A stretch of DNA of 64,000 bases, from positions 2,108,001-2,172,000 of the forward strand of contig NZ_CP065044.1 of NCBI RefSeq assembly GCF_015689195.1. Direction: 5' to 3'. The position numbers and the translations under genes are program-made. A model generated the notes under the pieces. The model was not told where the DNA came from, ran no database searches, and was given only the letters and a program-made list of their open reading frames with translations. Numbering within the stretch: position 1 is the first letter of the stretch; each line of letters starts with the position of its first letter. Source of the DNA: Pectobacterium aroidearum. GTDB taxonomy: Bacteria; Pseudomonadota; Gammaproteobacteria; Enterobacterales; Enterobacteriaceae. Positions 54,914-64,000 of the stretch are shown piece after piece.

Positions 54914-56227
54914 ATGAATGCTAAACGTTATATCGCAAATTTTTTTCTCGGCGGTATGCTGATGGGGGCTGCGGCGGGCAGCAGCGCGGCGGTGTATTAC
55001 ATGGCGCCCAACGGCAATGACGCGAATAACGGCAGTAAAAACTCTCCCTGGAAAACGATCGATCGCGCACAGAAAACATTAAATCCCGGCGACCGCCTAT
55101 GGATCCGTGGCGGTAACTACGTGTTTACCAAGGGGCTGAACGTCTGTGCAACGCGTACTGATGTGGTGAACGCGATTACGCTGAATAAGAGCGGTACCGA
55201 AGGTAAGCGCATTGAGTATTGGGCGTACAGCGGAGAAGTGCCCGTGTTTGATTTCAGTCAGATGCAGGATGATTGCCGCGTCAAAGGCTTCAACGTTGTG
55301 GCAGATTGGATCTCTCTGAAAGGACTGGAAATAACCGGTGTTCCGCAGCGCAATAACCTTAACCATGAATCCTGGGGAGTATGGATAAGGGGCAGCAATA
55401 ATATATTCGAGCAATTAAATATCCACCATATTATGGGCACGGGTTTGTTTATCCAGCGCGGGGGATATAACCTGGTATTGAATAGTGACTCCCACCATAA
55501 TTACGATCCGCTAACCTCTAATGGCGCTGGTCAAAGTGGCGATGGATTTGGTGCGCATATTCCGGCTAATCAGCCAGGTAATATTTTCCGCGGTTGCCGG
55601 GCATGGTCAAACTCGGATGATGGCTTCGATTTAATTAATGCCTATTCTCCGGTGCTGATTGAAAACTCTTGGGCGTGGTCACACGGTTATTTGCCGGGAA
55701 CGACGCAGTCGCTGCCGGCAGGTAATGGTAATGGCTTTAAAGTCGGTGGCTACGGCGGCGTTTATGTGGCAAATGCGGTAAAGCATACCGTGCGTAACTC
55801 GGTTGCGTTTTTAAATAAAGCGGCCGGTTTTTATGCTAACCACCATCCGGTTGCGAACGATTTCTTTAACAACACCGGTTATAAAAATAACCCTAACTTT
55901 AATATCCGCGGTATTGATGCAAACGGAAAAGCGATTGGGCTAGGTACGCTACGCAATAACGTTTCTCATGGCGGTAAAGACCTGTCGTTCTCCGACGGTG
56001 CGAACATGCGCTATAACTCATGGGATCTGAAAATTGCGGTATCAGATTCTGACTTCGAGAGCGTTTCGGTGACCGGCTGGGATGCACCGCGTCAGGCGGA
56101 TGGCAGCTTGCCAGTACTGAAGAGCCTGCATCTTGCGTCGGGTAGTGCGCTAATCAACAAGGGTGGGGATGTCAAACTGCCTTACAAAGGTTCAGCCCCA
56201 GATCTGGGTGCTTTTGAACGCGAATAA
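54914..56227 (+). CDS. Secreted pectate lyase, polysaccharide lyase family 9 (PelL/Pel9A-like)
   Basis: 437 residues from ATG 54914, with AAGGA ten bases upstream. Sec signal peptide of about 25 residues ending GSSAAVYY. Right-handed parallel beta-helix enzyme that cleaves polygalacturonate by calcium-assisted elimination. The family-9 calcium aspartates are seen in GDGFGAH and NSDDGFDLI, and the catalytic lysine in GNGFKVGGYG (corresponding to Lys273 of Dickeya Pel9A). Length fits PelL (about 425). Lies between kdsB and ycbJ, which are neighbours in E. coli, so it is an insertion specific to soft-rot bacteria. Probably exported by the Out type II system. No clear KdgR box was found. Confidence 0.93.
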   Translation: MNAKRYIANFFLGGMLMGAAAGSSAAVYYMAPNGNDANNGSKNSPWKTIDRAQKTLNPGDRLWIRGGNYVFTKGLNVCATRTDVVNAITLNKSGTEGKRIEYWAYSGEVPVFDFSQMQDDCRVKGFNVVADWISLKGLEITGVPQRNNLNHESWGVWIRGSNNIFEQLNIHHIMGTGLFIQRGGYNLVLNSDSHHNYDPLTSNGAGQSGDGFGAHIPANQPGNIFRGCRAWSNSDDGFDLINAYSPVLIENSWAWSHGYLPGTTQSLPAGNGNGFKVGGYGGVYVANAVKHTVRNSVAFLNKAAGFYANHHPVANDFFNNTGYKNNPNFNIRGIDANGKAIGLGTLRNNVSHGGKDLSFSDGANMRYNSWDLKIAVSDSDFESVSVTGWDAPRQADGSLPVLKSLHLASGSALINKGGDVKLPYKGSAPDLGAFERE

Positions 56228-56279
56228 TGGCGGAGTGTAAATACACTCGCCTGTCACTCACACTATTCCTCCGCTAACA

Positions 56280-56326
56280 GGCAGGGAATAGTGCGGCAAT
56301 AACACCGGCAGGGCATGTTCCCTGCC
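56280..56326 (+). terminator. Possible pectate lyase terminator
   Basis: GGCAGGGAA (56280-56288) pairs with TTCCCTGCC (56318-56326), with a long loop holding another GGCAGGG. No long T-run follows, so it may be a weak terminator or mRNA-end structure. Confidence 0.4.
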
Positions 56327-56428
56327 GTCATTGATCCTCTTTTATTTGATCTGCGTTGAAGAATTTGTCCTTCGCTCGCCGCATCATGGTGAGTGGAGTC
56401 ATTTGGCTCAACGGGGGTATAGCCGTTT

Positions 56429-57322
56429 ATGGAACAGTTGAAATCGGAGCTCAGCACCGTGTTGGGGGAAAGCCTCAGCCGACTTGAGCGCATAAGCGAA
56501 CAGCCCTATGCGGATCTGTATGCCTTGTATGATAAAGAAGGCAACGCCATTCCTTTGTTGGCTAAAAGCTATATTTGCCAGGGCGTCGCACAGCAAGAAG
56601 CCTACAAGCTCTCGATGCTGGCGCGTGAGGGCGATGTTCGTTTGCCAACCGTTTATGGGCTGGTTCTGACGCAGCAGCAGCCTTATCGTGAGCTGTTACT
56701 GATTGAGCGCCTGCGCGGTGTGTCGGTGGAGGCACCACCAAGAAGCGGTCAGCGTTGGACGCTGCTGATGGATCAGATTGTTGAAAGCGTATTAGCCTGG
56801 CACCGCATTGATAGTCATGGTTGCGTCGGTTCTGTCGATAGCACGCAGGACAACGACTGGGTCAGTTGGTACCAACAGCGTGTGGAAGTGTTGTGGTCGA
56901 CGTTGCTCAATGTCAGTGCGCCACAGCTGACGCAACAGGATCGGGGCGTGCTTTATCGCTCTCGCCAGTGTTTAGCGATGCTATTTGAAGATTTTGAGGA
57001 TGGCTGTGTACTGGTTCACGGCAATCTTTCGCTGCGCAGCATGTTGAAAGACGCCCGCAGCGATCAACTGTTGGCGATGATTAATCCAGGCATGATGCTG
57101 TGGGCGCCCAGAGAGTATGAGCTCTTCCGGCTTTGTGAAACCGGGATGCCGGAGCAACTGCTTTATCACTACCTAAAACAGGCACCGGTAGCTGAGTCTT
57201 TTGTCTACCGGCGCTGGTTGTATGTTATCTGGGAAGCCGTGGCTCGTTATATCCACACCGGTCAATTAGACCGTCAGCTCTTTGATGTGGCTTCCCGAGA
57301 ACTGTCCCCTTGGCTGGAGTGA
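56429..57322 (+). CDS. ycbJ: YcbJ, phosphotransferase-like protein
   Basis: 297 residues, same as E. coli YcbJ. Aminoglycoside-phosphotransferase/kinase-like fold: LLAKSYICQG with a candidate ATP lysine (about 44), VLVHGNLSLRSML (about 197-209) with an HGN catalytic-loop-like motif, and a late acidic segment replaced by MINPGMMLW, so the usual metal DxD is missing. Possibly a pseudokinase. Its 3' end overlaps elyC on the other strand by 49 bases. Confidence 0.93.
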   Translation: MEQLKSELSTVLGESLSRLERISEQPYADLYALYDKEGNAIPLLAKSYICQGVAQQEAYKLSMLAREGDVRLPTVYGLVLTQQQPYRELLLIERLRGVSVEAPPRSGQRWTLLMDQIVESVLAWHRIDSHGCVGSVDSTQDNDWVSWYQQRVEVLWSTLLNVSAPQLTQQDRGVLYRSRQCLAMLFEDFEDGCVLVHGNLSLRSMLKDARSDQLLAMINPGMMLWAPREYELFRLCETGMPEQLLYHYLKQAPVAESFVYRRWLYVIWEAVARYIHTGQLDRQLFDVASRELSPWLE

Positions 57323-58122
57323 GCCTGTGGTTGTTCGGCACTGTGTGGTGTTGCCGACGTTCCCTTCAGCGCTTGCCAGAGGCGACCGAGTGTTTCATAC
57401 CAAGCGCGTTCGCTGTGCGATAAATAGTAAGCGGAAGGAAAGACTTTCTCCCACGGGTTGAGCGCAGAGGTGATCGCCATCTGATTCGCCGGAGCCGGAA
57501 TTGGCGCTAGCCCCTGAGCCTGGAAGAACCGTATGGCGCGAGGCAGGTGGTTTGCCGAGGTCACCAGCAAGAAAGGGCGATCGCCAACAATCTTAGCGGT
57601 TGCCGCCGCTTCTTCTTCCGTATCCCTTGGCGTATCCAGAATGACGATATCCTGTTGAGGAATACCCAGACTTTCTGCGACCAGCGCAGCGGTTTTCGCA
57701 CTGCTAACTGGGTTACCCTGCGCCGCGCCGCCAGTAAAAATTAATTTTGCGCCGGGGTTGGCATGATAAAGGCGAATCCCTTCCGTCACGCGTGGGAGGC
57801 TGTTGCTGATCAAATTGGAACTGGGTGCCCATTCCACGTTATAGGTATACCCCCCGCCCAGCACGACAATATAGTCGGCTTTGCTCGCCTGCGGCGTTTG
57901 CCGCCAGGTTGGGTAGTGTGATTCCAGTGGTAACAGCAGCCTATCGGCGACAGGTTGCAGGCTGAGCAGAATCAGCGCCAGCCAACTGGCTAAGATTATC
58001 GTTCTTCCCGTGCGCTGCCGTTGGGTAAACCAGAGCAGTAGCAGGCCAACACCCATCAGAAGCAATAGCAATGGCAGAGGCTGCAGAAGGCCACCGACGA
58101 ACTTTTTGAGTGTGAAAAGCAT
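57274..58122 (-). CDS. elyC: Envelope biogenesis factor ElyC (YcbC), DUF218
   Basis: 282 residues, about 20 more than E. coli. Two N-terminal membrane segments (about 13-31 and 40-57) and a DUF218 domain with DYIVVLGGGYTYN (about 83-95), KLIFTGGAAQG and NHLPRAIRFF. Needed for peptidoglycan synthesis at low temperature in E. coli. The extra C-terminal tail (from about 255) is polar and low-complexity (SAEQPQAHSSQGDSS) and is the part that overlaps ycbJ. Confidence 0.94.
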   Translation of the reverse strand: MLFTLKKFVGGLLQPLPLLLLLMGVGLLLLWFTQRQRTGRTIILASWLALILLSLQPVADRLLLPLESHYPTWRQTPQASKADYIVVLGGGYTYNVEWAPSSNLISNSLPRVTEGIRLYHANPGAKLIFTGGAAQGNPVSSAKTAALVAESLGIPQQDIVILDTPRDTEEEAAATAKIVGDRPFLLVTSANHLPRAIRFFQAQGLAPIPAPANQMAITSALNPWEKVFPSAYYLSHSERAWYETLGRLWQALKGTSATPHSAEQPQAHSSQGDSSREATSKS

Positions 58123-58194
58123 AAAATTGCATTCCTTTTGAGTGAAAAACCCGCATCCGGGAAGATATCATGCGGTAAGGCCATTTATTCTAAG

Positions 58195-58221
58195 CCAGCC
58201 TGTGCCAAAATGGCAGGCTGG
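58195..58221. repeat. Inverted repeat between elyC and cmoM
   Basis: CCAGCCTG (58195-58202) is mirrored by CAGGCTGG (58214-58221), with inner GCC/GGC pairing. It sits in the 166-bp divergent promoter region, so it could be an operator or lie in the cmoM leader. Confidence 0.5.
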
Positions 58222-58288
58222 AAAAATCGCATCGCGCAGACATGTGCTGCACGAGCTCCCCCGTTTATATGATGCGGAACAATGACTG

Positions 58289-59074
58289 ATGCAGGATCGC
58301 AATTTTAACGATATCGCCGAAAAATTTGCTCAGAATATCTATGGCACAACGAAGGGGAGACTTCGGCTGGCGGTATTGTGGCAGGATCTTAGCGATCTTT
58401 TGACCCGACTTCCGGCACGACCATTGCGCATCCTTGATGCGGGAGGCGGTGAAGGGCAGATGGCGTGTCGTCTGGCGGCTTTAGGACATCAGGTATTGTT
58501 GTGCGATGTTTCCGATGAGATGATTCAGCGCGCCAAAAATGCGGCAGAGGCGCAGGGCGTGACCCATAATATGCGTTTTGTGCAGTGTGCCGCACAGGAT
58601 ATCGCGCAATATATGGAAAGCCCCGCCGATCTGATATTGTTCCACGCGGTGCTGGAGTGGGTCGCGCAACCGCAGCAGATGCTGAAAATATTGTATGATT
58701 GCCTGTCGCCAGGTGGTGCGCTGTCTTTGATGTTTTATAACCATCACGGACTGTTGATGCGTAACATGGTTCTGGGCAACTTTGATTATGTTCAGGCTGG
58801 CATGCCGAAGAACAAAAAGCGCTCGCTATCGCCAGATCATCCGCTGGATCCGCAAGAGGTGTACGGCTGGCTTGATGAAATGGGGCTGACCATTAGCGGG
58901 AAAACTGGCGTGCGTGTGTTTCATGACTACCTGCAGAATAAGCAGCAGCAAATTGATAAGTTTGCCGACATTCTGGAGCTCGAACAGCGGTATTGTCGGC
59001 AGGAGCCTTTTGTGAGTTTGGGCCGTTATATCCATGTCATGGCGCATAAACCCCATTTGAAGGATGCATTATGA
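58289..59074 (+). CDS. cmoM: tRNA uridine-5-carboxymethoxy methyltransferase CmoM
   Basis: 261 residues (formerly SmtA). Class I SAM methyltransferase: motif [16 protein letters not shown] (about 50-64), acidic residue in LLCDVSDEM, and [12 protein letters not shown] (about 113-124). Methylates cmo5U34 to mcmo5U in several tRNAs. Its stop overlaps the mukF start by 4 bases, so it begins the cmoM-mukFEB operon. Confidence 0.96.
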   Translation: MQDRNFNDIAEKFAQNIYGTTKGRLRLAVLWQDLSDLLTRLPARPLRILDAGGGEGQMACRLAALGHQVLLCDVSDEMIQRAKNAAEAQGVTHNMRFVQCAAQDIAQYMESPADLILFHAVLEWVAQPQQMLKILYDCLSPGGALSLMFYNHHGLLMRNMVLGNFDYVQAGMPKNKKRSLSPDHPLDPQEVYGWLDEMGLTISGKTGVRVFHDYLQNKQQQIDKFADILELEQRYCRQEPFVSLGRYIHVMAHKPHLKDAL

Positions 59075-60396
59075 GTGATTTTTCCCAGACTGTACCCGAA
59101 CTGGTCGCCTGGGCACGAAAAAACGATTTCTCCATTTCCCTCCCTACCGAACGCCTGGCGTTTTTGATGGCGATCGCCACGCTTAACGGCGAACGCATGG
59201 ATGGTGAAATGAGTGAAGGTGAGCTGATTGATGCCTTCCGCCATGTGAGTCAGGGATTTGATCAGACGAACGAAACCATTACCGTCCGCGCCAATAACGC
59301 GATTAACGATCTGGTGCGCCAGCGGTTGCTTAACCGCTTTACCAGTGAACAGGCGGAAGGCAATGCGATTTATCGTCTGACGCCGCTGGGGATTGGCATT
59401 ACCGATTATTATATCCGGCAGCGTGAGTTCTCGACGCTGCGACTTTCCATGCAGCTCTCTATCGTGGCACAGGAACTCAGCCGTGCGGCCGATGCAGCAG
59501 AAGAAGGCGGCGATGAGTTTCACTGGCATCGCAATGTGTTTGCGCCGCTGAAATATTCCGTTGCTGAAATTTTTGACAGTATCGATCTGTCACAGCGTGT
59601 GATGGATGAGCAGCAGCAGGGTGTGAAAGACGATATCGCAGCGTTGTTAAATCAGGACTGGCGGGCAGCGATCAGCAGCTGTGAACAACTGCTGACGGAA
59701 ACGTCGTCTACACTGCGTGAATTGCAGGATACGCTGGAAGCCGCTGGCGACAAGTTGCAGGCGAGCCTGTTGAGCATTCAGGATGCGATTATGAATAATG
59801 CGCATAATCTGGAATTTGTCGACAAACTGGTCTTTGACCTGCAAAACAAACTCGATCGCATTGTGAGCTGGGGACAGCAGACGATAGACCTGTGGATTGG
59901 CTACGACCGCCACGTACATAAGTTTATCCGTACTGCGATTGATATGGATAAAAACCGCGTCTTCGCCCAGCGCCTGCGTCAGTCGGTGCAGAGCTATTTC
60001 GATAGCCCTTGGGCGTTGACGTTTGCCAACGCCGATCGTCTGCTGGATATGCGTGACGAAGAGCTAACGCTGCGTAGTGAAGAAGTGACCGGTGAATTGC
60101 CGCCGGAGCTGGAATACGAAGAGTTTAGTGAAATGCGCGAGCAGTTGATCGCGCTGGTCGAGCAGGCGCTACATAAATATAAAGCGCAACAGATTCCGCT
60201 GGATTTGGGGGAAGTGATGCGTGAATACCTCGCGCAGCATCCTCGCTCGCGGCATTTCGATGTTGCCCGAATCGTGGTCGACCAGGCAGTCCGCCTGGGC
60301 GTAGCCGAAGCAGATTTCACCGGATTGCCTGCATTGTGGCGGGCAATCAATGATTACGGAGCCAAGGTGCAGGCCCATGTCATCGACAAATATTGA
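59071..60396 (+). CDS. mukF: Condensin subunit MukF (kleisin)
   Basis: 441 residues, close to the E. coli 440. N-terminal winged-helix dimerisation domain (to about 120), a central helical bundle with coiled-coil (about 120-290) and an acidic linker [22 protein letters not shown]-type region near 330-350, then a C-terminal winged helix that contacts MukB heads. Organises and segregates the chromosome together with MukE and MukB. Overlaps mukE by 20 bases. Confidence 0.98.
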   Translation: MSDFSQTVPELVAWARKNDFSISLPTERLAFLMAIATLNGERMDGEMSEGELIDAFRHVSQGFDQTNETITVRANNAINDLVRQRLLNRFTSEQAEGNAIYRLTPLGIGITDYYIRQREFSTLRLSMQLSIVAQELSRAADAAEEGGDEFHWHRNVFAPLKYSVAEIFDSIDLSQRVMDEQQQGVKDDIAALLNQDWRAAISSCEQLLTETSSTLRELQDTLEAAGDKLQASLLSIQDAIMNNAHNLEFVDKLVFDLQNKLDRIVSWGQQTIDLWIGYDRHVHKFIRTAIDMDKNRVFAQRLRQSVQSYFDSPWALTFANADRLLDMRDEELTLRSEEVTGELPPELEYEEFSEMREQLIALVEQALHKYKAQQIPLDLGEVMREYLAQHPRSRHFDVARIVVDQAVRLGVAEADFTGLPALWRAINDYGAKVQAHVIDKY

Positions 60397-61099
60397 ACAA
60401 TTTATGCCAGTGAAACTGGCAACCGCGCTGTCGAATAACCTCTTTCCTGCGCTGGACAGCCAATTGCGCGCCGGGCGTCATATTGGCATTGAAGAGCTGG
60501 AAAACCACGTATTTCTGATGGATTTTCAGGAAGTGCTGGAGGAGTTCTACAGCCGTTACAACGTAGAGTTGATCCGCGCGCCGGAAGGTTTTTTCTATCT
60601 GCGTCCGCGATCCACCACGCTGATCCCCCGTTCTGTGCTGTCTGAGCTGGATATGATGGTAGGGAAAATTCTCTGTTATCTCTATCTGAGTCCGGAGCGC
60701 TTGGCGCACGAAGGCATTTTCAGCCAGCAGGAGCTGTATGAAGAGCTACTGAGTCTGGCGGATGAAAGTAAGCTGTTGAAGCTGGTTAACCAGCGTTCTA
60801 CTGGTTCCGATCTGGATCGTCAGAAGCTGCAGGAAAAAGTCAGAACCTCGCTTAACCGCTTACGTCGGTTAGGTATGATCTACTTTATGGGAAATGACAG
60901 CAGCAAATTCAGAATTACCGAATCGGTGTTCCGCTTCGGAGCTGATGTACGCAGCGGCGATGATGCCCGCGAAGCGCAGCTACGCATGATTCGCGATGGT
61001 GAAGCGATGCCTGTTGAAGGTAGTTTGTCGCTGAAAGATGACAGCGACGATAACGATCGCACCGATGATACCGCGCCAGAAACGGGCGAGGATGAATAA
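60377..61099 (+). CDS. mukE: Condensin subunit MukE
   Basis: 240 residues from ATG 60377 ([15 protein letters not shown]), as in E. coli (234); the frame is open to 60350 inside mukF. Two winged-helix domains that bridge Muk[21 protein letters not shown] (about 54-73) and the [16 protein letters not shown] helix region. The C-terminal tail from about 215 is strongly acidic and variable. Confidence 0.98.
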   Translation: MSSTNIEQFMPVKLATALSNNLFPALDSQLRAGRHIGIEELENHVFLMDFQEVLEEFYSRYNVELIRAPEGFFYLRPRSTTLIPRSVLSELDMMVGKILCYLYLSPERLAHEGIFSQQELYEELLSLADESKLLKLVNQRSTGSDLDRQKLQEKVRTSLNRLRRLGMIYFMGNDSSKFRITESVFRFGADVRSGDDAREAQLRMIRDGEAMPVEGSLSLKDDSDDNDRTDDTAPETGEDE

Positions 61100-61150
61100 G
61101 AGCGTATCCCATTCCTACTGGGGTAGGCTCTGTGTTGAGGATGAACAGGA

Positions 61151-64000
61151 ATGATTGAACGCGGTAAATTTCGCTCACTAACGCTGGTCAACTGGAACGG
61201 CTTTTTCGCCCGCACCTTCGATCTGGATGAACTGGTTACCACGCTATCCGGCGGTAACGGTGCTGGGAAATCCACCACGATGGCCGCCTTTATTACGGCG
61301 CTGATCCCTGACCTGACGCTGTTGCACTTCAGAAACACGACCGAAGCCGGGGCTACCAGCGGTTCTCGTGATAAAGGCCTGCACGGTAAATTACGTGCAG
61401 GTGTTTGTTACTCCACGCTGGATGTCGTTAACTCGCGCCATCAGCGCGTGCTGGTTGGCGTTCGTCTCCAGCAGGTCGCGGGTCGCGATCGTAAAGTCGA
61501 TATCAAGCCTTTCACCATTCAGGGATTACCGACAGCTATCCAGCCGACGCAAATTCTGACGCAGGTGGTCGGCGATCGTCAGGCACGGGTGCTCTCGTTG
61601 CAGGAGTTGAAAGATCGCGTTGAGGAGATGGAAGGCGTTCAGTTCAAGCAGTTTAACTCCATCACCGACTATCACTCGCTGATGTTTGATTTAGGCGTGG
61701 TGCCGCGTCGTCTGCGTTCTGCTTCCGACCGTAGCAAGTTTTATCGCCTGATTGAAGCCTCGTTATACGGTGGTATTTCCAGCGCCATTACTCGCTCGCT
61801 GCGTGATTATTTACTGCCGGAAAACAGCGGCGTGCGTAAAGCGTTTCAGGATATGGAAGCGGCGCTGCGTGAAAACCGCATGACGCTGGAAGCGATTCGC
61901 GTCACCCAGTCCGATCGCGATCTGTTTAAACACCTGATTTCCGAAGCGACGTCCTATGTTGCCGCTGACTATATGCGCCATGCCAATGAGCGACGCATCC
62001 ATCTTGATGGGGCGCTGGAATTGCGCCGCGATCTGTTCTCCAGCCGTAAGCAACTGTCGAGCGAACAGTACCGTCATGTGGAAATGGCGCGAGAACTCGC
62101 GGAGCAGAGCGGTGCGGAAGGCGATCTGGAAACGGATTATCAGGCAGCCAGCGACCACCTGAATCTGGTGCAAACCGCGATGCGCCAGCAGGAAAAAATC
62201 GAGCGCTATAACGCCGATCTGGAAGAACTAAGCTATCGCCTCGAAGAACAGAACGAGGTGGTAGAAGAAGCGCGTGAGCAGCAGGCGGAAAACGAAGAAC
62301 GCGCCGATGCTGCTGAGCTGGAAGTGGATGAACTGAAAAGCCAGCTTGCCGATTATCAGCAGGCGCTGGACGTACAGCAAACGCGTGCCATTCAGTACCA
62401 GCAGGCACAGCAGGCGTTGGAACGCGCTCGCACATTGTGCCAGTTGCCGGATTTAACGGCAGATAACGCGGACGAGTGGCTGGACAGTTACCAGGCCAAA
62501 GAGCAGGAAGCGACAGAAATTCTGCTGATGCTGGAACAGAAGCTGAGCGTGGCTGATGCAGCGCACGGGCAGTTTGAGCAAGCCTATCAGTTGGTGAGCA
62601 AGATTGCCGGTGCGGTTAACCGTAACGAAGCCTGGCAGGTCGCACGCGACTTGCTGCGCGACAGCTCTTCGCAACGCTATCAGGCGGAGCGAGTACAGCC
62701 GCTGCGGATGCGCCTGTCTGAACTGGAACAGCGCCTGCGTGAACAGCAGGATGCCGAGCGACTATTGCAGGATTTCAGCAAGCGCAACGGTCAGGATTAT
62801 CAGCCGGAAGAACTGGAGTCGCTCCAGCAAGAGCTTGATGCCCGTATCGAGACGCTGTCATCGCTGGTGGCGGAAGCGGGTGAACGCCGCATGGCGCTGC
62901 GTCAGGAGCTGGAGCAAATCCAGCAGCGTATTCAGAAGCTGACGACGCGTGCGCCAGTCTGGCTGGCCGCTCAGGAAATGCTGACGCAGTTGAGCGAGCA
63001 AAGCGGCGAAACGTTTGAAGATAGCCGTCAGGTGACGGAATTCATGCAGCAGTTACTTGAGCGTGAGCGTGAAACGACCGTTGAGCGTGACGATATCGCT
63101 AGCCGCAAGCGACAGATTGAAGCGCAGATTGAGCGACTGAGTCAGCCGGGTGGTTCCGAAGATCCACGCTTAAACGCGTTGGCGGAACGCTTTGGCGGCG
63201 TGCTGCTATCTGAAATTTATGATGATGTGACGCTGGATGATGCGCCGTACTTCTCGGCACTTTATGGCCCGTCCCGTCATGCCATCGTGGTCGCCGATCT
63301 CTCGCTGGTACGTGAACAGCTTGCTGGTCTGGAAGATTGCCCGGAAGATCTGTATCTGATCGAGGGGGATCCGCAGTCGTTTGATGACAGCGTGTTTGCC
63401 GTTGAAGAACTGGAACGCGCCGTCGTCGTCAAAGTCGCGGAGCGCCAGTGGCGTTATTCCCGCTTCCCGGAAGTGCCGCTGTTTGGTCGCGCCGCGCGGG
63501 AAATGCGTCTGGAAAGCCTGCGTGATGAGCGCGAAGCGCTGGCCGAACAGTACGCGACGCTGTCGTTTGACGTGCAGAAAACGCAGCGCTTGCATCAGTC
63601 CTTCAGCCGATTCATCGGTACACATCTGGCTGTCGTTTTTGATGAAGATCCCGAAGCGGAAATTCGTACGCTCAGTTCCCGTCGCGGCGAGTTGGATCGT
63701 GCGATTGCCAGCTTTGATGGTGAGAACCAGCAGCAACGTCAGCAATATGAACAAGCGAAAGAAGCCAGCGTACAGCTGAATAAACTGATTCCGCGTATTA
63801 GCCTGCTGTGCGACGAGACGTTGCAGGATCGCGTGGAGGAGATTCGCGCGGAGCTGGATGAAACCGAAGAGTCTGCCCGTTTCATTCAGCAGCATGGTGC
63901 GACGCTGGTTAAGTTGGAACCGCTGGTTTCTGTCTTGCAAAGTGACCCGCAGCAACATGAGCAGTTGCAGGAAGATTATGCTCAGGCACAGAACGCACAG
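61151..64000 (+). CDS. mukB: Condensin SMC-like ATPase MukB (5' part, runs off the window)
   Basis: 950 codons from ATG 61151 ([20 protein letters not shown]) with no stop before the window edge; the full E. coli protein has 1486 residues. The N-terminal half-head holds Walker [11 protein letters not shown] (34-43) and [20 protein letters not shown]. From about residue 280 it is a long glutamine- and glutamate-rich coiled-coil arm, and the hinge (about 650-780) is included. AGGA lies five bases before the ATG. Confidence 0.98.
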   Translation, partial: MIERGKFRSLTLVNWNGFFARTFDLDELVTTLSGGNGAGKSTTMAAFITALIPDLTLLHFRNTTEAGATSGSRDKGLHGKLRAGVCYSTLDVVNSRHQRVLVGVRLQQVAGRDRKVDIKPFTIQGLPTAIQPTQILTQVVGDRQARVLSLQELKDRVEEMEGVQFKQFNSITDYHSLMFDLGVVPRRLRSASDRSKFYRLIEASLYGGISSAITRSLRDYLLPENSGVRKAFQDMEAALRENRMTLEAIRVTQSDRDLFKHLISEATSYVAADYMRHANERRIHLDGALELRRDLFSSRKQLSSEQYRHVEMARELAEQSGAEGDLETDYQAASDHLNLVQTAMRQQEKIERYNADLEELSYRLEEQNEVVEEAREQQAENEERADAAELEVDELKSQLADYQQALDVQQTRAIQYQQAQQALERARTLCQLPDLTADNADEWLDSYQAKEQEATEILLMLEQKLSVADAAHGQFEQAYQLVSKIAGAVNRNEAWQVARDLLRDSSSQRYQAERVQPLRMRLSELEQRLREQQDAERLLQDFSKRNGQDYQPEELESLQQELDARIETLSSLVAEAGERRMALRQELEQIQQRIQKLTTRAPVWLAAQEMLTQLSEQSGETFEDSRQVTEFMQQLLERERETTVERDDIASRKRQIEAQIERLSQPGGSEDPRLNALAERFGGVLLSEIYDDVTLDDAPYFSALYGPSRHAIVVADLSLVREQLAGLEDCPEDLYLIEGDPQSFDDSVFAVEELERAVVVKVAERQWRYSRFPEVPLFGRAAREMRLESLRDEREALAEQYATLSFDVQKTQRLHQSFSRFIGTHLAVVFDEDPEAEIRTLSSRRGELDRAIASFDGENQQQRQQYEQAKEASVQLNKLIPRISLLCDETLQDRVEEIRAELDETEESARFIQQHGATLVKLEPLVSVLQSDPQQHEQLQEDYAQAQNAQ

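Overview
The window is chromosomal DNA of a soft-rot enterobacterium, most likely Pectobacterium. Three things point there: the enterobacterial blocks pflA-pflB-focA-ycaO-serC-aroA-cmk-rpsA-ihfB and comEC-msbA-lpxK-ycaR-kdsB-ycbJ-elyC-cmoM-mukFEB; an ERIC element; and a secreted family-9 pectate lyase lodged in the second block. The species call is inference from gene content. No rRNA, tRNA, insertion sequence, prophage or CRISPR array was seen.

Layout. 1-4.7 kb: an accessory catabolic unit, with a LysR regulator (cut by the window edge) divergent from an NCS1 nucleobase-type permease, a DUF917 protein and a HyuA-like hydantoinase/oxoprolinase. 4.8-9.1 kb: the anaerobic pyruvate formate-lyase genes (focA, pflB, pflA, minus strand) with an FNR-like site. 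9.4-17.2 kb: ycaO, serC, aroA, cmk, rpsA, ihfB. 17.5-19.3 kb: an isolated amidohydrolase. 19.4-26.8 kb: the complete histidine operon hisLGDCBHAF(IE) on the minus strand with its leader peptide and attenuator, then yeeZ on the plus strand. 28.5-39.1 kb: a citrate fermentation island in which the sensor-regulator pair dpiBA is divergent from citS, a fumarylacetoacetate-hydrolase-family gene and citCDEFXG. 39.4-48.2 kb: flagellar brake ycgR with a sigma-28 promoter, putrescine permease plaP with an upstream leader ORF, sbcB, a Fur-boxed siderophore ABC transporter (four genes) and tmaR. 48.5-64 kb: comEC, msbA, lpxK, ycaR, kdsB, the pectate lyase, ycbJ, elyC, cmoM, mukF, mukE and the first 950 codons of mukB.

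How the genes work together. In the citrate island CitS imports citrate, CitDEF lyase (matured by CitC, CitX and CitG) splits it to acetate and oxaloacetate, and the FAH-family protein is a candidate oxaloacetate decarboxylase, which would feed pyruvate to PflB; formate then leaves through FocA. DpiBA presumably acts on paired AT-rich repeats in front of citS. Msb/Lpx/Kds genes make and export lipid A-KDO, and MukFEB is the condensin.

Compared with E. coli from memory, the amidohydrolase-to-tmaR segment (about 31 kb) sits between ihfB and comEC, which are neighbours in E. coli, and carries genes that lie near 45 min there. ycaP, ycaL and ycaQ are absent from their usual places.
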